In this document: positions 1 through 11,793 of the stretch, piece by piece | How the letters are laid out: every line of letters begins with the position of its first letter | Position numbering within the stretch: the first letter of the stretch is position 1 | The notes under the pieces: generated by a model | The model's input: the letters and a program-made list of their open reading frames with translations, nothing else | What the model was told of the DNA's origin: nothing | Databases searched by the model: none | Position numbers and translations under genes: made by a program | Assembly: GCF_002994745.2 (NCBI RefSeq) | Contig: NW_020126846.1 | Coordinates: 62,001 to 126,000, forward strand | DNA length: 64,000 bases | DNA from: Rosa chinensis | Taxonomy: Eukaryota; Streptophyta; Magnoliopsida; Rosales; Rosaceae | Direction: 5' to 3'

Positions 1-1073
1 AAGTCCTCTATGGTGAGATTGACATCTCAACCATCTTCTTCTTCTGCAAGGTACACTTCTTGCTCCCTCAGGTCCCTGTATGCCCTGTATCTTGAAGCTA
101 GTTGCTCACTTGCCTTGCATTGCTTGAACCAATGCTTACTTGATCCACATCGATGACACATGTCATTGTGGTTGCCTCACTTTAATTGAGGTGCATGTTG
201 TGGGCGTTCCCTACGAGGGTTGGAGCCACCACCACGAGCCATGGCTCCTCCACCACGAGCCATGGCACCACCACCACGACCAAGGATACCATGACCACCT
301 CTCCCACGTGTGGCATTGCCACCACTTGTATCCACACCAAACTTACGGTTTCCTTCCTTGTTAGGGCTGTTATATGGACCCATACGTCCCTCATATCCCT
401 TATTTTTAGGGTTCCGCTCCTTGCGCCCTCTTTTGGGTGCATTATAATTCGCCTCATGAATGCTCTTAGTTCCAATGGGCCTTGAATTATAATTCCTCAC
501 GAGTATGTTATCATGTTTCTCAGCTACAGATATGAGATTTATAAACTAATGAAACCTCGTGATCCGTCTAACATTGACTTCAGTACGGTATTGCTTTGAT
601 ACCACAATGGCTGAAATGGGGAAAGTGGAGAGAGTTTTCTCAATTAGCTCTTGCTCTGTGACAAGTTGTCCACAAAACCTCAACATGGACTGTAGGCGAA
701 GAGCTTCTGAATTATTTTCAGCAACAGACTTGAAATCAGCAAAGCGCAGATTGTTCCATTGAACCTTCAAGTCAGGGAGGAGGGAATCTTGGACATTGCC
801 AAAGCGCTCTTCTAGCGCTACCCATAGCTCTCTTTCATCCTTGATCGACATATACTCCAATCTGAGTGCCTTGTCCATATGGCGTCGCATCAAGATAACT
901 GCTTGAGCATGCTTTGTAGGTGTTTGCACGAACACCCGATCCGGGTTAGGTGCCTGGATTATGGGTGATATTCCCTTTGAAGTGAGGTGGTTCTCAACAT
1001 CGGTTACCCAACTGTGGTAATCCGAGCATGTTGAGTCAAGCATGGGAAAGTCGAGTCTAGGTTCATTAGACAT
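1..1073 (-). pseudogene. Copia family A gag, broken by stop codons
   Basis: This would encode the Gag nucleocapsid precursor. Translation from the ATG at 1073 gives MSNEPRLDFPMLDS, nearly identical to the open gag at 13176-14270. The frame is stopped near 547 (CAG to TAG in 'RFHQ') and again near 176, just before the zinc knuckle CHRCGSSKHWFKQC (C-x2-C-x4-H-x4-C). A Gly-rich stretch between contains a duplicated GGGAMAR unit absent from copy 2. The frame can be followed past each stop, so these are point mutations rather than rearrangements. It is a decayed relative of copy 2. Confidence 0.85.
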
Positions 1074-1834
1074 CTTGAAAATAAGAAGAGAAGATATATT
1101 AGTTTCGGAGCTAAACTTCCACGAAAACTAAAATAATAAGATTTTCGAGCTATGCTACCAAGAAAACAATTTCCAAGAATCTCTTTTGGATTAGACCAAA
1201 CAATAATGTTTTAATATGGTCAAATTTGATGCTTACGGACGCTCTTAGTCCGAGTATTATGAACACTCTTAGTTCATACGAACATTCTTAGTTCGTTAAG
1301 CGTGAATCCCCACAATTCTGCTTTATTAAATAATCGAACCGATGTTCGTACTTTTAAAATCTTGCAGAAAATAAAGGAATTTAAAAGACAAGAAAGCAGG
1401 AACATTAATCTTTAAAGCTTACTTGTTGAAATTTAGAGCAGATTCACTTCTGAACAGCTCCCACTTCAAATGGTGTACAGATCTCAAAATGACTCCAATA
1501 GGGATGAAATTTGGAGGTCAGATAGAAGAGGCAGAGACGAACAACTTTAATGAAGGAAGGATTTTGATCTGAGGTCCCGATCAAGACATTTCGGGGCGTG
1601 TAAATAGACTGATATGCACAGGAACGAGCTTGCTGCTGTGCTGCAGGGGCAGCAGGTGTGCGACGATGCTGCAGGGGCAGTAGGAGGCACACGGGTGCTC
1701 AAGGGATGCAGGAGCAGTGCACGGTATGGCTAGCAAGGGCTAGGAGCTTGCGGCAGTTTTTGGTGAAATAAATTTCGGGTGTTAGGGTTTTTTTTTCTGG
1801 CTAGGACTTGGGTTAGAGTATCGTGCTGATAATG

Positions 1835-2081
1835 TGTTGTAGAGAATTGGAAATTGATTGTATTGTATTCATCACACCATGAGGTTTATATAGGGTTACA
1901 TCATGTATACAAAAGGCAATACATAATAGCTATACTAATCAATCGCACATTATGAGTCTGTCAATCGCATAACAAGTATGTCAATCACACATTACAAGTA
2001 TGTCAATCGCATACATCAAGTATGTCAATCGCATACATCAAGCAATGCCTATTGCATGAATATTCATTATCATTTACAACA
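1835..2081 (-). repeat. 5' LTR of Copia family A copy 1, with expanded internal repeat
   Basis: The LTR is bounded by TGTTGTAGAG at its left end and TTTACAACA at its right end (plus-strand reading). It is 247 bp, about 40 bp longer than the 205-bp LTRs of the copy at 12186. The extra length comes from additional copies of a roughly 22-bp unit, 'tatgtcaatcgcatacatca', at about 1975-2042. A TATA-like motif (tatataaacctcat on the minus strand) is conserved with the other copy. Confidence 0.85.
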
Positions 2082-3080
2082 ATTTTAAACAGGCACCGCA
2101 TATATGTATGGAAACAGAATAAGGATTGCAATTTTCATTTAAGCATGAGGAAATAATTTCATATTGATAATGCTACAAAATTCAAAAGAAAAATGAACTT
2201 GTATTGCCCTTTTCAGTGACAAAACTATTGAATCCCTATGACCAAAACATGTTCTCTGCAAGTTTATTTGCCTCTAACATATAAATGAGGTCCATTTATG
2301 CTTGAAAACTGTGCAATAGACCAAACATAGGTACAGGACCAGGTGAAAATTAATCACCAGATTGCACCCAAAACAACTCATGACAAGTTACAGGAGCTAT
2401 TCTGCCTCATTGAAGTTCACTAGCTGCCACTGGAAAATGATACATGCACTTAAAATTCTAGGAAAGGAAACAAGCATACCAAGGGTGTCGTAAAGTGGAA
2501 CATATGTAATGGCATGGCTATTACAGGCCTGTAAAAAGAAAAACAAAAAACACACAAGCATAAGGCTAAAAAGTCGCAATCTTTCTAATAAGATTCAGTT
2601 GTTCAAAACTTCAACTAGTCACAAAAATGGGCTCTCAACAGTCAACATGGCATTTCTTCATTCTAGTGTCTTTCAATATATGCAAATATATGAATAACAG
2701 TATTATTACCTCCATTGCAATAATCCATTGGTAGCAATTTAATCCATATATACCACAACAATCTCCCTGCAAACATTGAAACATATAAAAAAGCAATCTT
2801 TTCATAAGTTATCAAGGGGAAACCAACCGCAGCTTTCAGTAAGGTATGCACGATAATGTAGATATCTTCTTTTGATATATTTCTGCTTCTGATGTGTTGT
2901 GGTAGCTGATTTAGAAAGTTAAGGTCATTTGAATGACCACAAAAGCATCTCATACTCGACATCTCGTAGGCCAAACACATCTATCATGAATTAAGGTGAG
3001 AAAGCACGTTGAGTTAAATACTTAACCTTGTTTAATTTCCTGAATCTTCACTTTGATTTAACTGATTCAAGTATATATTA
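2082..3080. other. Intergenic segment with weak exon-like pieces on minus strand
   Basis: There is no convincing gene. On the minus strand a 49-nt segment around 2492-2540 is flanked by a pyrimidine-rich acceptor (tttttacag) and a donor (g|gtatgc). A segment around 2815-2960 is open (residues such as NQLPQHIRSRNISKEDIYI). They could be exons of a host gene disrupted by the neighbouring insertions. I do not recognise the protein. Confidence 0.25.
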
Positions 3081-4793
3081 GGGGAAGTCTAAGGTATGTT
3101 GATGTTTGTCATACATCAACTTTTTAATAAATATATATTAAAATAAATTAATTGGCGAAACCTGTTATTTAGGTCAACAGGTTAACCACTTATAATTTGA
3201 CATGTGTACTTAAAAAAAAATACCATAGTAAGTACTCATTTATTATTTTATACGTAAATCATTCAAAAACTTGTAATGAAGATCGTAAATGTAGTAATTA
3301 CTTTGATTACAGCTATAATTATCACTAAATATGTTCAATGTGGTTGTTTGTTGTAAATTGTCTCATCGATGATATAATTTACAAAAGAAATGACTCTAGT
3401 TACAAAAAGAACAATTAGATTACAAGAATAAGAACTTGAAAAGTTTTAGGTCTAATATGATTATTTACCATATAAACAAAGCATTTGTTGTAGCAGTGGT
3501 AAAATGATCCTTTTTTTTTTGTAAATAGAATCATATTTCAAGTAATTACCTTAGGTTCACAACAACACAAATCAATAAGCATAAAACAAATAAGCCTACA
3601 AGAAGTGGGCAAAAGAAAGAGATACCGTTTAAGCAACCATAAATGCTTAACTGACACTATAACATACTAGGCAGTGAGTCCTAAACTATAGCAGAAATAC
3701 AAGATTAACGGGTTCTAATCTTTATCGCAAACAATAGATATTGCCTAGACTATTATCTCCCCCTAAATATGATATAAACATTAGAACATGAGGTCATTAA
3801 GTTCTATGTTTGCCAAGGATGGAACCATGATGTCCACTAGCAGAAGCCATTGCCTCCAGCACGGAAAGGGCAAAAAAAAAAAAAAAAAAAATTAAAAAAT
3901 AAAGCTAAGGCCCCTGGTATGCATGAACTAAAATCCACCAAGATGTCTTATTCTTCAATCAAGTCAACAAGAACTGATCACCATTATCATCTAAATGATA
4001 ATGGCGCAACCTACCAGCTAAACTTTAAAGTCTTATAATCGAAGGATTCCATCAAGCCTTTATCACTAATCAGCAATTGCTAATTTCATGGACTGTGCTC
4101 CAGACTATTTGATAATTTTGACTTGGGATAGATCATCTATTATGAATTTTTATGTACTTACAGGCTTGTTGCATAGAATATATAATCTTGGAGGGTGACA
4201 GCTTGTCTTTGCTATTCCCAAATATACTGAACACAAAATCGAAGCAAACAAGGTTAATGAATCAAGATTAATTGAACATTGAAAATAGGAATCGAAGCAT
4301 TGGGATGGACTCAGGTTTGATAAACTTGAGAATAGGAATCGCGATTGCATGGTGACGGTGGGAAATTGAACACCAAATTGAAGCAAACAAGGATTACTTG
4401 AGGATGGTAGGAAGCAAAGAAGGTTAATTGAAGAAAACTTACGAGTGGGATATGTTCCTCCTTCCTCTCGTATTCTCCTCTTCACTTTAGGGTTTTTTCT
4501 TAGAACAAAACTAGACAAAAACTGAACGAATTTTGTTACAAAACTGGACGAGTTTCTTCCTCTTTTCTTTGTCTTCTCCTTTTTAATTTAGGGTTTCTAA
4601 ATTTAGCGTGGATATGTGATTGAGAACTTTGAAAAAAAAATAAAAAAAATTATACAGGCTACCAGGTAAGCAGGTCACCACTATTGAATATTCTAGACTG
4701 TTAGATATATTCATATTTTAATTATATCCAACGACCTTAAATATTTGAAAGAGTTGATGTATGACATACATCGACGTATACTAGAATTTTCCA
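3081..4793. mobile_element. MULE-like non-autonomous element
   Basis: The ends form an inverted repeat of about 45 bp: left 'ggggaagtctaaggtatg..ttgtcatacatcaact', right complement 'ggaaaattctagtatacg..tgtcatacatcaactc'. A 9-bp direct repeat, tatatatta, flanks it (3072-3080 and 4794-4802), the length expected for Mutator-like elements, although its AT content weakens the argument. No transposase is visible. The only sizeable open frame (4150-4518, minus) is a Ser/Leu-rich hypothetical sequence and may be a captured fragment. Confidence 0.65.
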
Positions 4794-4802
4794 TATATAT
4801 TA

Positions 4803-5352
4803 ATTATGATATCCAGTCAACTTAAGCAGAATCCTAACAATTTGCACCTCAAACATCAAGTATTCAAACAAATAGCTTATTACCTACTTTTGAAATGTGT
4901 AGAACAGTTTGGTAGGCAAGATAAAATCTCCAAAAAGAATACCACGTGATAATAGAAAACAAGAAAAGGAGAAGGAAATAACTTTTATAAAAACGGAAGT
5001 GACAACAGTAAGAACAGTAAAAATATTGCATGTATATCATGTTTAGTACAATTAATGAAATTAAATTATGAAGATTCTAGTACCACAGTATAAGACAACA
5101 GTGTCTTTAAGCATCTAACTAATTAAGATAATGTCAAAAAAGTTTATAAGATATTGTTCTCGTAAAAAAGCTAATGAAATTTCAGCACGGTTGAGGATAA
5201 ACTCAATTGCATTTGAATGAGTGAATAGCAAGTTGTACATAATGGATAGAGTCCAAGATTTTATGATAGTTCGGGACTAGTAATACATTATTACTCTACA
5301 AGTGAAAAGATATAAAAAAAAAAGGGAGAATCTAAAATGTAATATGTATTCG
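4803..5352. other. Intergenic, AT-rich
   Basis: I see no open frame, RNA gene or repeat of note here. The last three bases (tcg, 5350-5352) are the left target-site duplication of the adjacent CACTA element. Confidence 0.5.
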
Positions 5353-5960
5353 CACTACTACAAAAAGGTCATCAGATGACGGTGAATTTTTGTTGTCTGA
5401 TGACCAAGCTCACCGTGGTCTAAGTGAGTGTTGTGTGATTGAAAAATCAGACAATAGTGATTTCACCGTTGTGTGATAAGAGTTTGCTCAACAGAATATA
5501 TATTTCTGTTGTGTGAATTCTGCGCAGCATGCGCCTGACATGGCATGCGCGGGGATGCCTTGGCACATTCAAACAACAGAAAATGAAATTTTGCTGTTGT
5601 CTGAGATTCATAACACACAACGGATATAACTCATTCTTTGTTGTCTGAGATTCATAACACACAACAGATATAACTCATTCTTTGTTATCTGAAATCAATA
5701 ACACACAACAGCTATAATTCTTTCTTTGTTGTCTGAGATAAGTAACACACAACCAAAGTGAAATTATCTCTGTTGTCTGTTGATCAGTCAGACAACAGAG
5801 ATGATTTGATTTCTGTTGTGTGATATTAATCTCAAACAATAGAATTTGTTTTCTTTTGTTGTTGGTTATTGGTTCTCACAACAAATTCTTTATATCAACC
5901 ATTGTGCGAGCATTATAAGGTTTGTTGTTTGAGCTTGGTTCTCACAACATTATTTTGAGC
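5353..5960. repeat. Left subterminal repeat region of CACTA 1
   Basis: At least ten degenerate copies of a 10-14-bp motif (tctgttgtgtgat / acacaacag / tttgttgtctgag) occur on both strands between the terminal CACTA motif and about 5960. In known CACTA elements such motifs bind the TNPA protein; that role here is inferred from the family. The short frames overlapping this stretch are repeat artefacts. Confidence 0.8.
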
Positions 5961-7138
5961 TGTTGTTTGTTCATTATGCAATTCATACTTGGAATCTCTT
6001 TCCAAAAATAATGCTCTATATTACCATATAAAACCACACTCTAATCCATATCATTCAAGTAGCATTTTTCAAACATTCAAGTTACTAGATAATATACCAA
6101 ACAAGAAAGCATTCCTAGCTGCTACCTACACATTAATCAAAAGCATCCCTAGCTATTCCCAGCTGCTACCTAGATCTATGAATCAAACTTGGCAGCTCAC
6201 ATGCTGAAAGGAGGTAATCCATAGTACTTGCTTCTCGAGCTCTAAGATCCCACTCCAACTCATTTATGTGCTTCTTGAGCTTTGGATTATTACAGCAGAA
6301 GAGGCATCCTTGGTTATGGTTCTGATGTCTTCCTTCCCAGTCCTCACTCTCATATACCGGTATAGTCTTTGTGTCATATGAAAAAGGACTAGGAATAACC
6401 TTGCAAGTTGGACAACTCAAATGGGTTAGCAAATCAGTATGTGCTATAAAATAAAATAAAAAGAACAAATCAGAGAGAACACAAAGACAGAGGGTGAAAA
6501 GAAGAATCAAAGAGAACACAAAGAACCAATAAATAAATAGGGGTATACAAACTCTCTGTTTTGCCCCCTAGAAAGATGTGATCTTTGAAATCCTAACCTG
6601 AAGCAAGTAAGCAACTCCTTAATTAGGTGCGAATGAGAGATTTAGGGGTGGGTGGAGTCGTTAAATTCAGAGAGCAGCCCATATCGTTCGTTCCTCCACA
6701 ATTCTTGCAAATGCACATATGGAATTAAAAAAACAAAAGCAGCCGTGATGTGAACTAATCAAGGAATCTAGTAGTTTCAATATAATCTCAGGAAAACTGC
6801 AGCAAGAAAATTTGATTCGGATAGGCAAGCAAGAAAACTCATCCCTGCTCAAATCATTCCCTAAGCAGCTACTCACATAGTCAACAATACTGTGATACAA
6901 AAAATTTAAGATTTTACTTCTACATGAGTTTGATTAACTTGAATGATAGATAAGCCAAATGCAACAAGAAGCCACAATTTTCAAATAAACAACAATTGGG
7001 GCACCTGATATTTAATTCAAAAGCAGTATATAAACAATCAATGAAAAAACAAAAACAAAAACAAAAAACAGAAAGATAAATAAATCACAAGATAAGTGAT
7101 TTATACAAAAACCTGTTTCATAATCTTTAACTCACATT

Positions 7139-7310
7139 TATCAGATTAAGGTGGACTTTAGGATTTTAAGCCCTAAATTGATATGTTTCATTACAAAGAT
7201 ACACAACCTGCAGCAAGCTAGAATGCCTTCTACGTTTATCAGAAACTCTAAACTGTATCAGAATTCTACAGTTTTGTGTTTTTGAATCCTAAAGTCCACC
7301 TTAATCTGAT
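7139..7310. repeat. Inverted repeat inside CACTA 1
   Basis: About 27 bp around 7139-7165 (tatcagattaaggtggactt...) recur as reverse complement around 7283-7310 (...aagtccaccttaatctgata). A further partial copy of the first arm occurs at about 7332-7352. This could be a small nested foldback element or an internal rearrangement. Confidence 0.5.
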
Positions 7311-8227
7311 AAATATCAACGTGAAAGATACATTTATCAGATTAATGTGGACTGAAAAATTAAGGTACATCGACCACAGTTTCCCGGAGGCTATAGCTGC
7401 AGCTTGTGTTTTTGGATCATATATTACACATTAATTCATATATAAAACAACTAACTTGAATCCTAGCTAACTTAGGAACAAATTAATGATCAACTACTTA
7501 ATAAACTATGACATTGAGTAATTTGAACATTAAAGAGTTGCATATAAACAATATAACAAGCTAATACACTCACTTAGCTAGGGTCTGAGGCACTGCTTTA
7601 GCAGAATTAGAACCAAAATGATTTTTGATTCATAATTAAACAAAACCAAATACCAACAGCCATTATAAATAAGAAAAAGATTTGAAACAGCAGCTATAAT
7701 ATAAAGTACAGTGACTAGTCTGTACATAAAGTACAATTAATAAGCACAGCATGCACATGAATGGTGAAAGTTATATCTTCAGTAATGTTAAAAGTGGGCA
7801 GTTATCATGCATATAAACTATTTTCTAATGTACTCTTCAAAAAATTGACAACTAATGGAATAAAATATCTCAAAATCCACAATCAACTAGATACAAACAA
7901 ACTGAAATTAACCATACCGCCTCTTTGGAAATTACTGCTAGTTCGCCTGGCTTAACCCCCTATTTGGCAAACTCTCGAGCTGCATATCCATATAGTATTT
8001 GGAAAACAAATAATTAAGCATTCCACAGTGATCAAGGCTTTCACAACACTAACTATCCAAAGTGAAAACAACTTTCCGATACGTGATCGTATCATCAACT
8101 CTCATAATTAACCTAATTTTTGAACTAGAACAACTATAACAGTACACATTGACCTTAAGAATGATAAGTGCTAAAAATTTCATAGCTGAAATACATAGAT
8201 CTATGTATAGGAAGATAACCATACTTA

Positions 8228-8826
8228 TCTAATGCAGGACAACTTCCAAATGTGCAGCCAAGTGACAGTTCACAGAGCACATTATCTGATCATAGACTCT
8301 GATTCTCATAACTACACCTCCCTGCTTGACATCATAATGAGCCTGGTCAGTGTCATAAACTCATGGAACCATTTTTTTCTAGTATTTCATTTTGAAGAAT
8401 TAATCACAACGGGTACTTGCAAAAGAGGCAATATCAAACTTAATGCATTAACCTCGCTTCTGGTATGGCAAATATAAACAGGTACAAATTGCTGACTACT
8501 ATATATTCAACAGTGAGCAGTATGAATGTAGATATATGAACCTTCTTACCAATGGCAAGACAAAGCTTCATGGAACTGATAGTTAAGTAAAAAAGTAGTG
8601 TAAAATATGAGGACATGATCAATAAGGTTATGAAAACATGCCAACGAATTATATTAGGTGAAAGTCTAATTCCTAGAGTTTAATTCACGATAATCACTTA
8701 CCAAATAGTTATGAACAAGCTTGCTAGCTGCCTAGAACCCATACATTCATAAGTTTTTCCTTCTTCAAAAGCCTTTCCTATATTATCCAGCCACCAATGT
8801 CTAACAGAACTTCTTTCAAGCCCTAC
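8228..8826 (-). pseudogene. Captured exons of a FRA3/5PTase12-14-type inositol polyphosphate 5-phosphatase
   Basis: The parent family removes the 5-phosphate from inositol phosphates or phosphoinositides. Three minus-strand pieces lie in family order. Exon 8702-8826 has an acceptor (tttgtag) and donor (gtaagtg) and encodes RSSVRHWWLDNIGKAFEEGK followed by ECMGSRQLASL. A short piece near 8545-8570 reads MKLCLAIG before a gtaagaag donor, matching the GRAIGNKG region. The piece at about 8228-8330 encodes [21 protein letters not shown], the conserved core strand region. These blocks match the catalytic domain of the WD40-containing plant 5PTases as I know them. The WD40 part, the remaining catalytic motifs and any start are absent, and a TAG follows soon after the last piece. 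It is a gene fragment carried by CACTA 1, not a working enzyme. Confidence 0.75.
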
Positions 8827-9477
8827 CTACAAATGGAATAGTAAATGGTAAATAAATTGATGTACACACAGAGAATTAGAGACAATATCCATGTACATAA
8901 TATAAATATCAAACGACGACCTTTTATTTGCCTACTATCTACAATATATCAATTTCCAGCACCCAAGTAATAAGAAAGCTAAAAGATACTTCTTTTCCCA
9001 CCCAATTAAAGTGAAGGGTTATGTGAGGCATTCCATCGAACAGGTGGTGTGCGCTAGAAAAAAGAAGACCCAGTTCTAAAACAAGCAAAACATTATATGT
9101 ATTTCAATTCTAGAAACTACGAATTTACAAATGATTCAAATCCCAATAATCAAGCCATATGAAAAGGATGTAATACCAGACTCATACCAGATATCACCCA
9201 AATTCAATGAAACTAGGCTGCAATACTGTAAAAGAAAATAAAAATTATAAGCATTTCTCAATTCACATTACCAGAAGCATTTCACAATTCAGCCTATTAC
9301 CATATCTCAATAAACCAAATGAATGGGATCTCAATAAACCATATGCAGAATGATAAAGCATTTACCCAAGTAACAACATGCATGTTCTCCCTTATCCACT
9401 TGAAATCTATCGCTTTCCACTGCGGTTTCATACCTACAATCCCCAAACAAAGAAAACAATAAAATAAAAATTTTAAC

Positions 9478-9951
9478 TTAGCATAATCTATAGAACTCTA
9501 CTTTATTCAAAAACCCAACGAGTTTACGAAAAGAGAGAACCTGTCTTATTTGGGCTTGTTGCTTTTGGTGCTGTAGCGACAGTGGCTTATACAGCCAAGG
9601 CTGATAAGCCTTTGATGAAGAAGAGAGGAACTTGAGGTCTTGGTGTGTGGCTATGGTAGTAGAGGAAGGTTTTGGATAATGGTTTGAAAAAAGAGCGGAA
9701 AGAAGAAGACAAGTTGCGGTAAATGAATTGCGTCGAGCATGAAGGTGTGTAAGGTTTGAACCCATCAGGGTCATCCTCATCGTCGTTAGATTCATCCTCG
9801 TGCGGCTCTTTGGTGGTTCCGAAATGACGATTTTCAGCAGCGGCGACACCGCATCCTCAACGCTAGAAGAATCGGGAATTGAGATAACAGCCTCAGCGCC
9901 GCCGTCATGCTCAAAAGGCTCGAAATTTGAACTTTCCATGTTGTCTCTCAT
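9478..9951 (-). CDS. Hypothetical open frame in CACTA 1, possible captured first exon
   Basis: A 157-codon frame starts at a real ATG (9951) and begins MRDNMESSNFEPFEHDGG. The first half is acidic and Ser/Pro-rich. In another frame the same DNA reads on as an acidic stretch (DESNDDEDDPDG), so a frameshift from an ancestral exon is likely near 9800. A further exon-like piece follows at 9367-9431 (minus) with acceptor ttgtag and residues such as KPQWKAIDFKW. I do not recognise the protein. It lies upstream of the 5-phosphatase pieces on the same strand and could be a chimeric leader or come from a second captured gene. There is no evidence of function. Confidence 0.3.
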   Translation of the reverse strand: MRDNMESSNFEPFEHDGGAEAVISIPDSSSVEDAVSPLLKIVISEPPKSRTRMNLTTMRMTLMGSNLTHLHARRNSFTATCLLLSALFSNHYPKPSSTTIATHQDLKFLSSSSKAYQPWLYKPLSLQHQKQQAQIRQVLSFRKLVGFLNKVEFYRLC

Positions 9952-10309
9952 CTCACTGCTACTCGATTACACGGAACCCTAAAGCATCAGTTCGAATCCG
10001 ATTTTTTCAATTGAGGAAAAGTTTGGTATGGATTTTGAAAACCTGAGAGGAAAATGGAGGATATTGAGGGATTGAATTAGTGGTTTGGATTTAGGGATTT
10101 GGATTAGAAGTGAGGAGGGGACGCATTTTGGATAAGAAGGGGAAGAGAAGGTGACGAAGAAGATGACTGAGACTCTGAGAGGGTCGAGACGGGTCGACAG
10201 GTTCGAGAAGGTCAAGAGAGAAGTTTTGTTTTCTTCTCTTTCCACTTTACAATTAGGCTGAGATATGGCTAGGTCTTTGGGACAAATTAACTCTCGTTAA
10301 ATTCTCAAG

Positions 10310-10856
10310 TCACTCCCACAACGTTTCTGTAACAATCTGTTGTAGGAGTGCAATACATAAAATCAAATGCCAAAAATAATATGGAGGGAAATATGCCGCC
10401 TACAACATTTTCGCTCAAAATCTTGCCGCCTATGTTCCTACTTCACACAACGGAAAATTATAACTTCTGTTGTCCAATTTATACAGTTTGCACTAGGCTT
10501 ATCTAAGGGAAGACATTCAAGCAAGCTTCCTCAAACTTTGATGCTTAGATTTTCAATCACACAACGGAAAGAGTAAAACCCGTTGTCCTAGTAGCCTAAA
10601 TTTCAGTGTTTCAAGAGCCAACCAAGACTCTAAAGTGGAGGAAAATATGCCGCTAAATTTTTTAAGACTCAGACAACAGACATGACTTAATTCCGTTGTG
10701 CAATGTTGTTCTGATAAAAAAGTTATCACTTTATTGGCATTCACACAACTGAATATAACAAGTACGGTTGTGCAATAAAGCTGACATAAACACACAACAG
10801 ATGATTTCTGTTCTGTTGTGTGATTAGTGTTGTGTGATTAACTCTTTGTAGTAGTG
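10310..10856. repeat. Right subterminal repeat region of CACTA 1
   Basis: Repeats of the same type as at the left end occur here, for example 'cacacaacggaaa', 'acacaacagatgatt' and 'tctgttgtgtgatt'. They are mostly 'acacaac' types followed by inverted 'gttgtgtga' near the terminus. Together with the left array they define the element ends independently of the TSD. Confidence 0.75.
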
Positions 10857-10859
10857 TCG

Positions 10860-11793
10860 TCACATTGGTCCATAGACAATGCTTTACAAACATTGCTGCA
10901 TAAGTACTAATTATAGCTTTTCATTCTCCAGATGTGCATCAATATATGTTACTTTGCAATCGGTCACTGTTTGGGACGATAATTTTCCAGTAGTCCTGCA
11001 ACAGCATAATTGTTCAGATGTCAGTCCTCTGTTGCTACAAATATCTGTTATTATCTCTGAAACTACTGAAGCAAAAATGAGCAGTTTTCAAAAAAGGAAA
11101 TGGTACCAACAAACAAAAATTCATATTAAGGCAAATACAGGAGAGTCCTTATTAACACATACTATATGTATCATTTGTACTGGTTAAAAAATAGTAAAAT
11201 ACCTCATAAAAGTTATCAGAAAATTCACTGTTCAGGTTTTCTGCATGGATTAGCTTCATACAAACGTCATCATGGGTGGCATTACAAGGTGGACACCACA
11301 GCTTTTTAAGGGCGCACCAGATTAACTAGATTGAAAAATAGTGACTCAACACCTAAAAGGTTGGAACAGCACATATAACCAAATCGCCACATTTGAGGGA
11401 AGGGTATGTATTGCAGCTACACTTCTAACAAGCTGTGTGCAGAGACGTGAAATAACTACTTCATTTAAGTGAATAAAGACCTGGAAAGAGCAACCAGTAG
11501 AAGAATCAACTGAAAGAGCCAATTTTGTTCTCCCAATTGAAATTTTGAAGAATTTGAATAGAGAATCCAAACAGTCGAAACCCCTTGAAATCCATTTGAC
11601 AGTCGAACCACTTCAAAATTTATAGAAGTCAGGTTTCTGAAATCTGTATGGAAGTTAAAAAAGAACAATATGAATCAAAGTATTATGATTAAAAAAAACA
11701 GTACCGTGAAAATGACCGTGATGCAATATTTCAGAATACCTTGAATCCCTCCACTCGTCGTGACATAAGACTTCCATGCATACTGATTTTAGA
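10860..11793. other. Intergenic, no supported gene
   Basis: This lies between CACTA 1 and the gene fragment to its right. Open frames are short and look like chance. AT-rich intron-like DNA of the neighbouring minus-strand gene fragment is possible. Confidence 0.4.

Larger units (their letters stand above)
1..2081 (-). mobile_element. Copia family A, copy 1: 5' LTR and gag (partial, runs off window)
   Basis: Read on the minus strand this is the 5' part of a Ty1/Copia retrotransposon: LTR (2081 down to 1835), leader, then gag, leaving the window at base 1 near the end of gag. It is collinear with the plus-strand copy at 12186-14225. Both share the LTR ends TGTTG...CAACA, the leader beginning right after the LTR with GTTATCAGCACGA, and the gag protein. 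The rest of pol and the 3' LTR must lie outside the window, so no TSD can be tested. Confidence 0.9.
5353..10856. mobile_element. CACTA (EnSpm) transposon 1, gene-capturing, non-autonomous
   Basis: The element starts CACTACTACAAAAAGG and ends ctctttgtagtagtg, whose complement is CACTACTACAAAGAG. It is flanked by the 3-bp duplication tcg (5350-5352 and 10857-10859), as expected for CACTA elements. Both ends carry dense subterminal repeats built around 'ctgttgtgtgat' and 'tttgttgtctgag' in both orientations. At 5504 bp it has no recognisable TNPD-type transposase and no long open frame. The interior instead carries minus-strand exon pieces of host genes, so it is non-autonomous and would need transposase in trans. 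Confidence 0.9.

Noticed and set aside
140..485. His/Thr-rich plus-strand frames over the gag region
   Set aside because: Shadows of the minus-strand Gly-rich gag linker in other frames.
5380..5830. Evenly repeated short motifs resembling a CRISPR-like array
   Set aside because: The motifs are degenerate, occur in both orientations and end at a CACTA terminus with a 3-bp TSD; they are transposon subterminal repeats.
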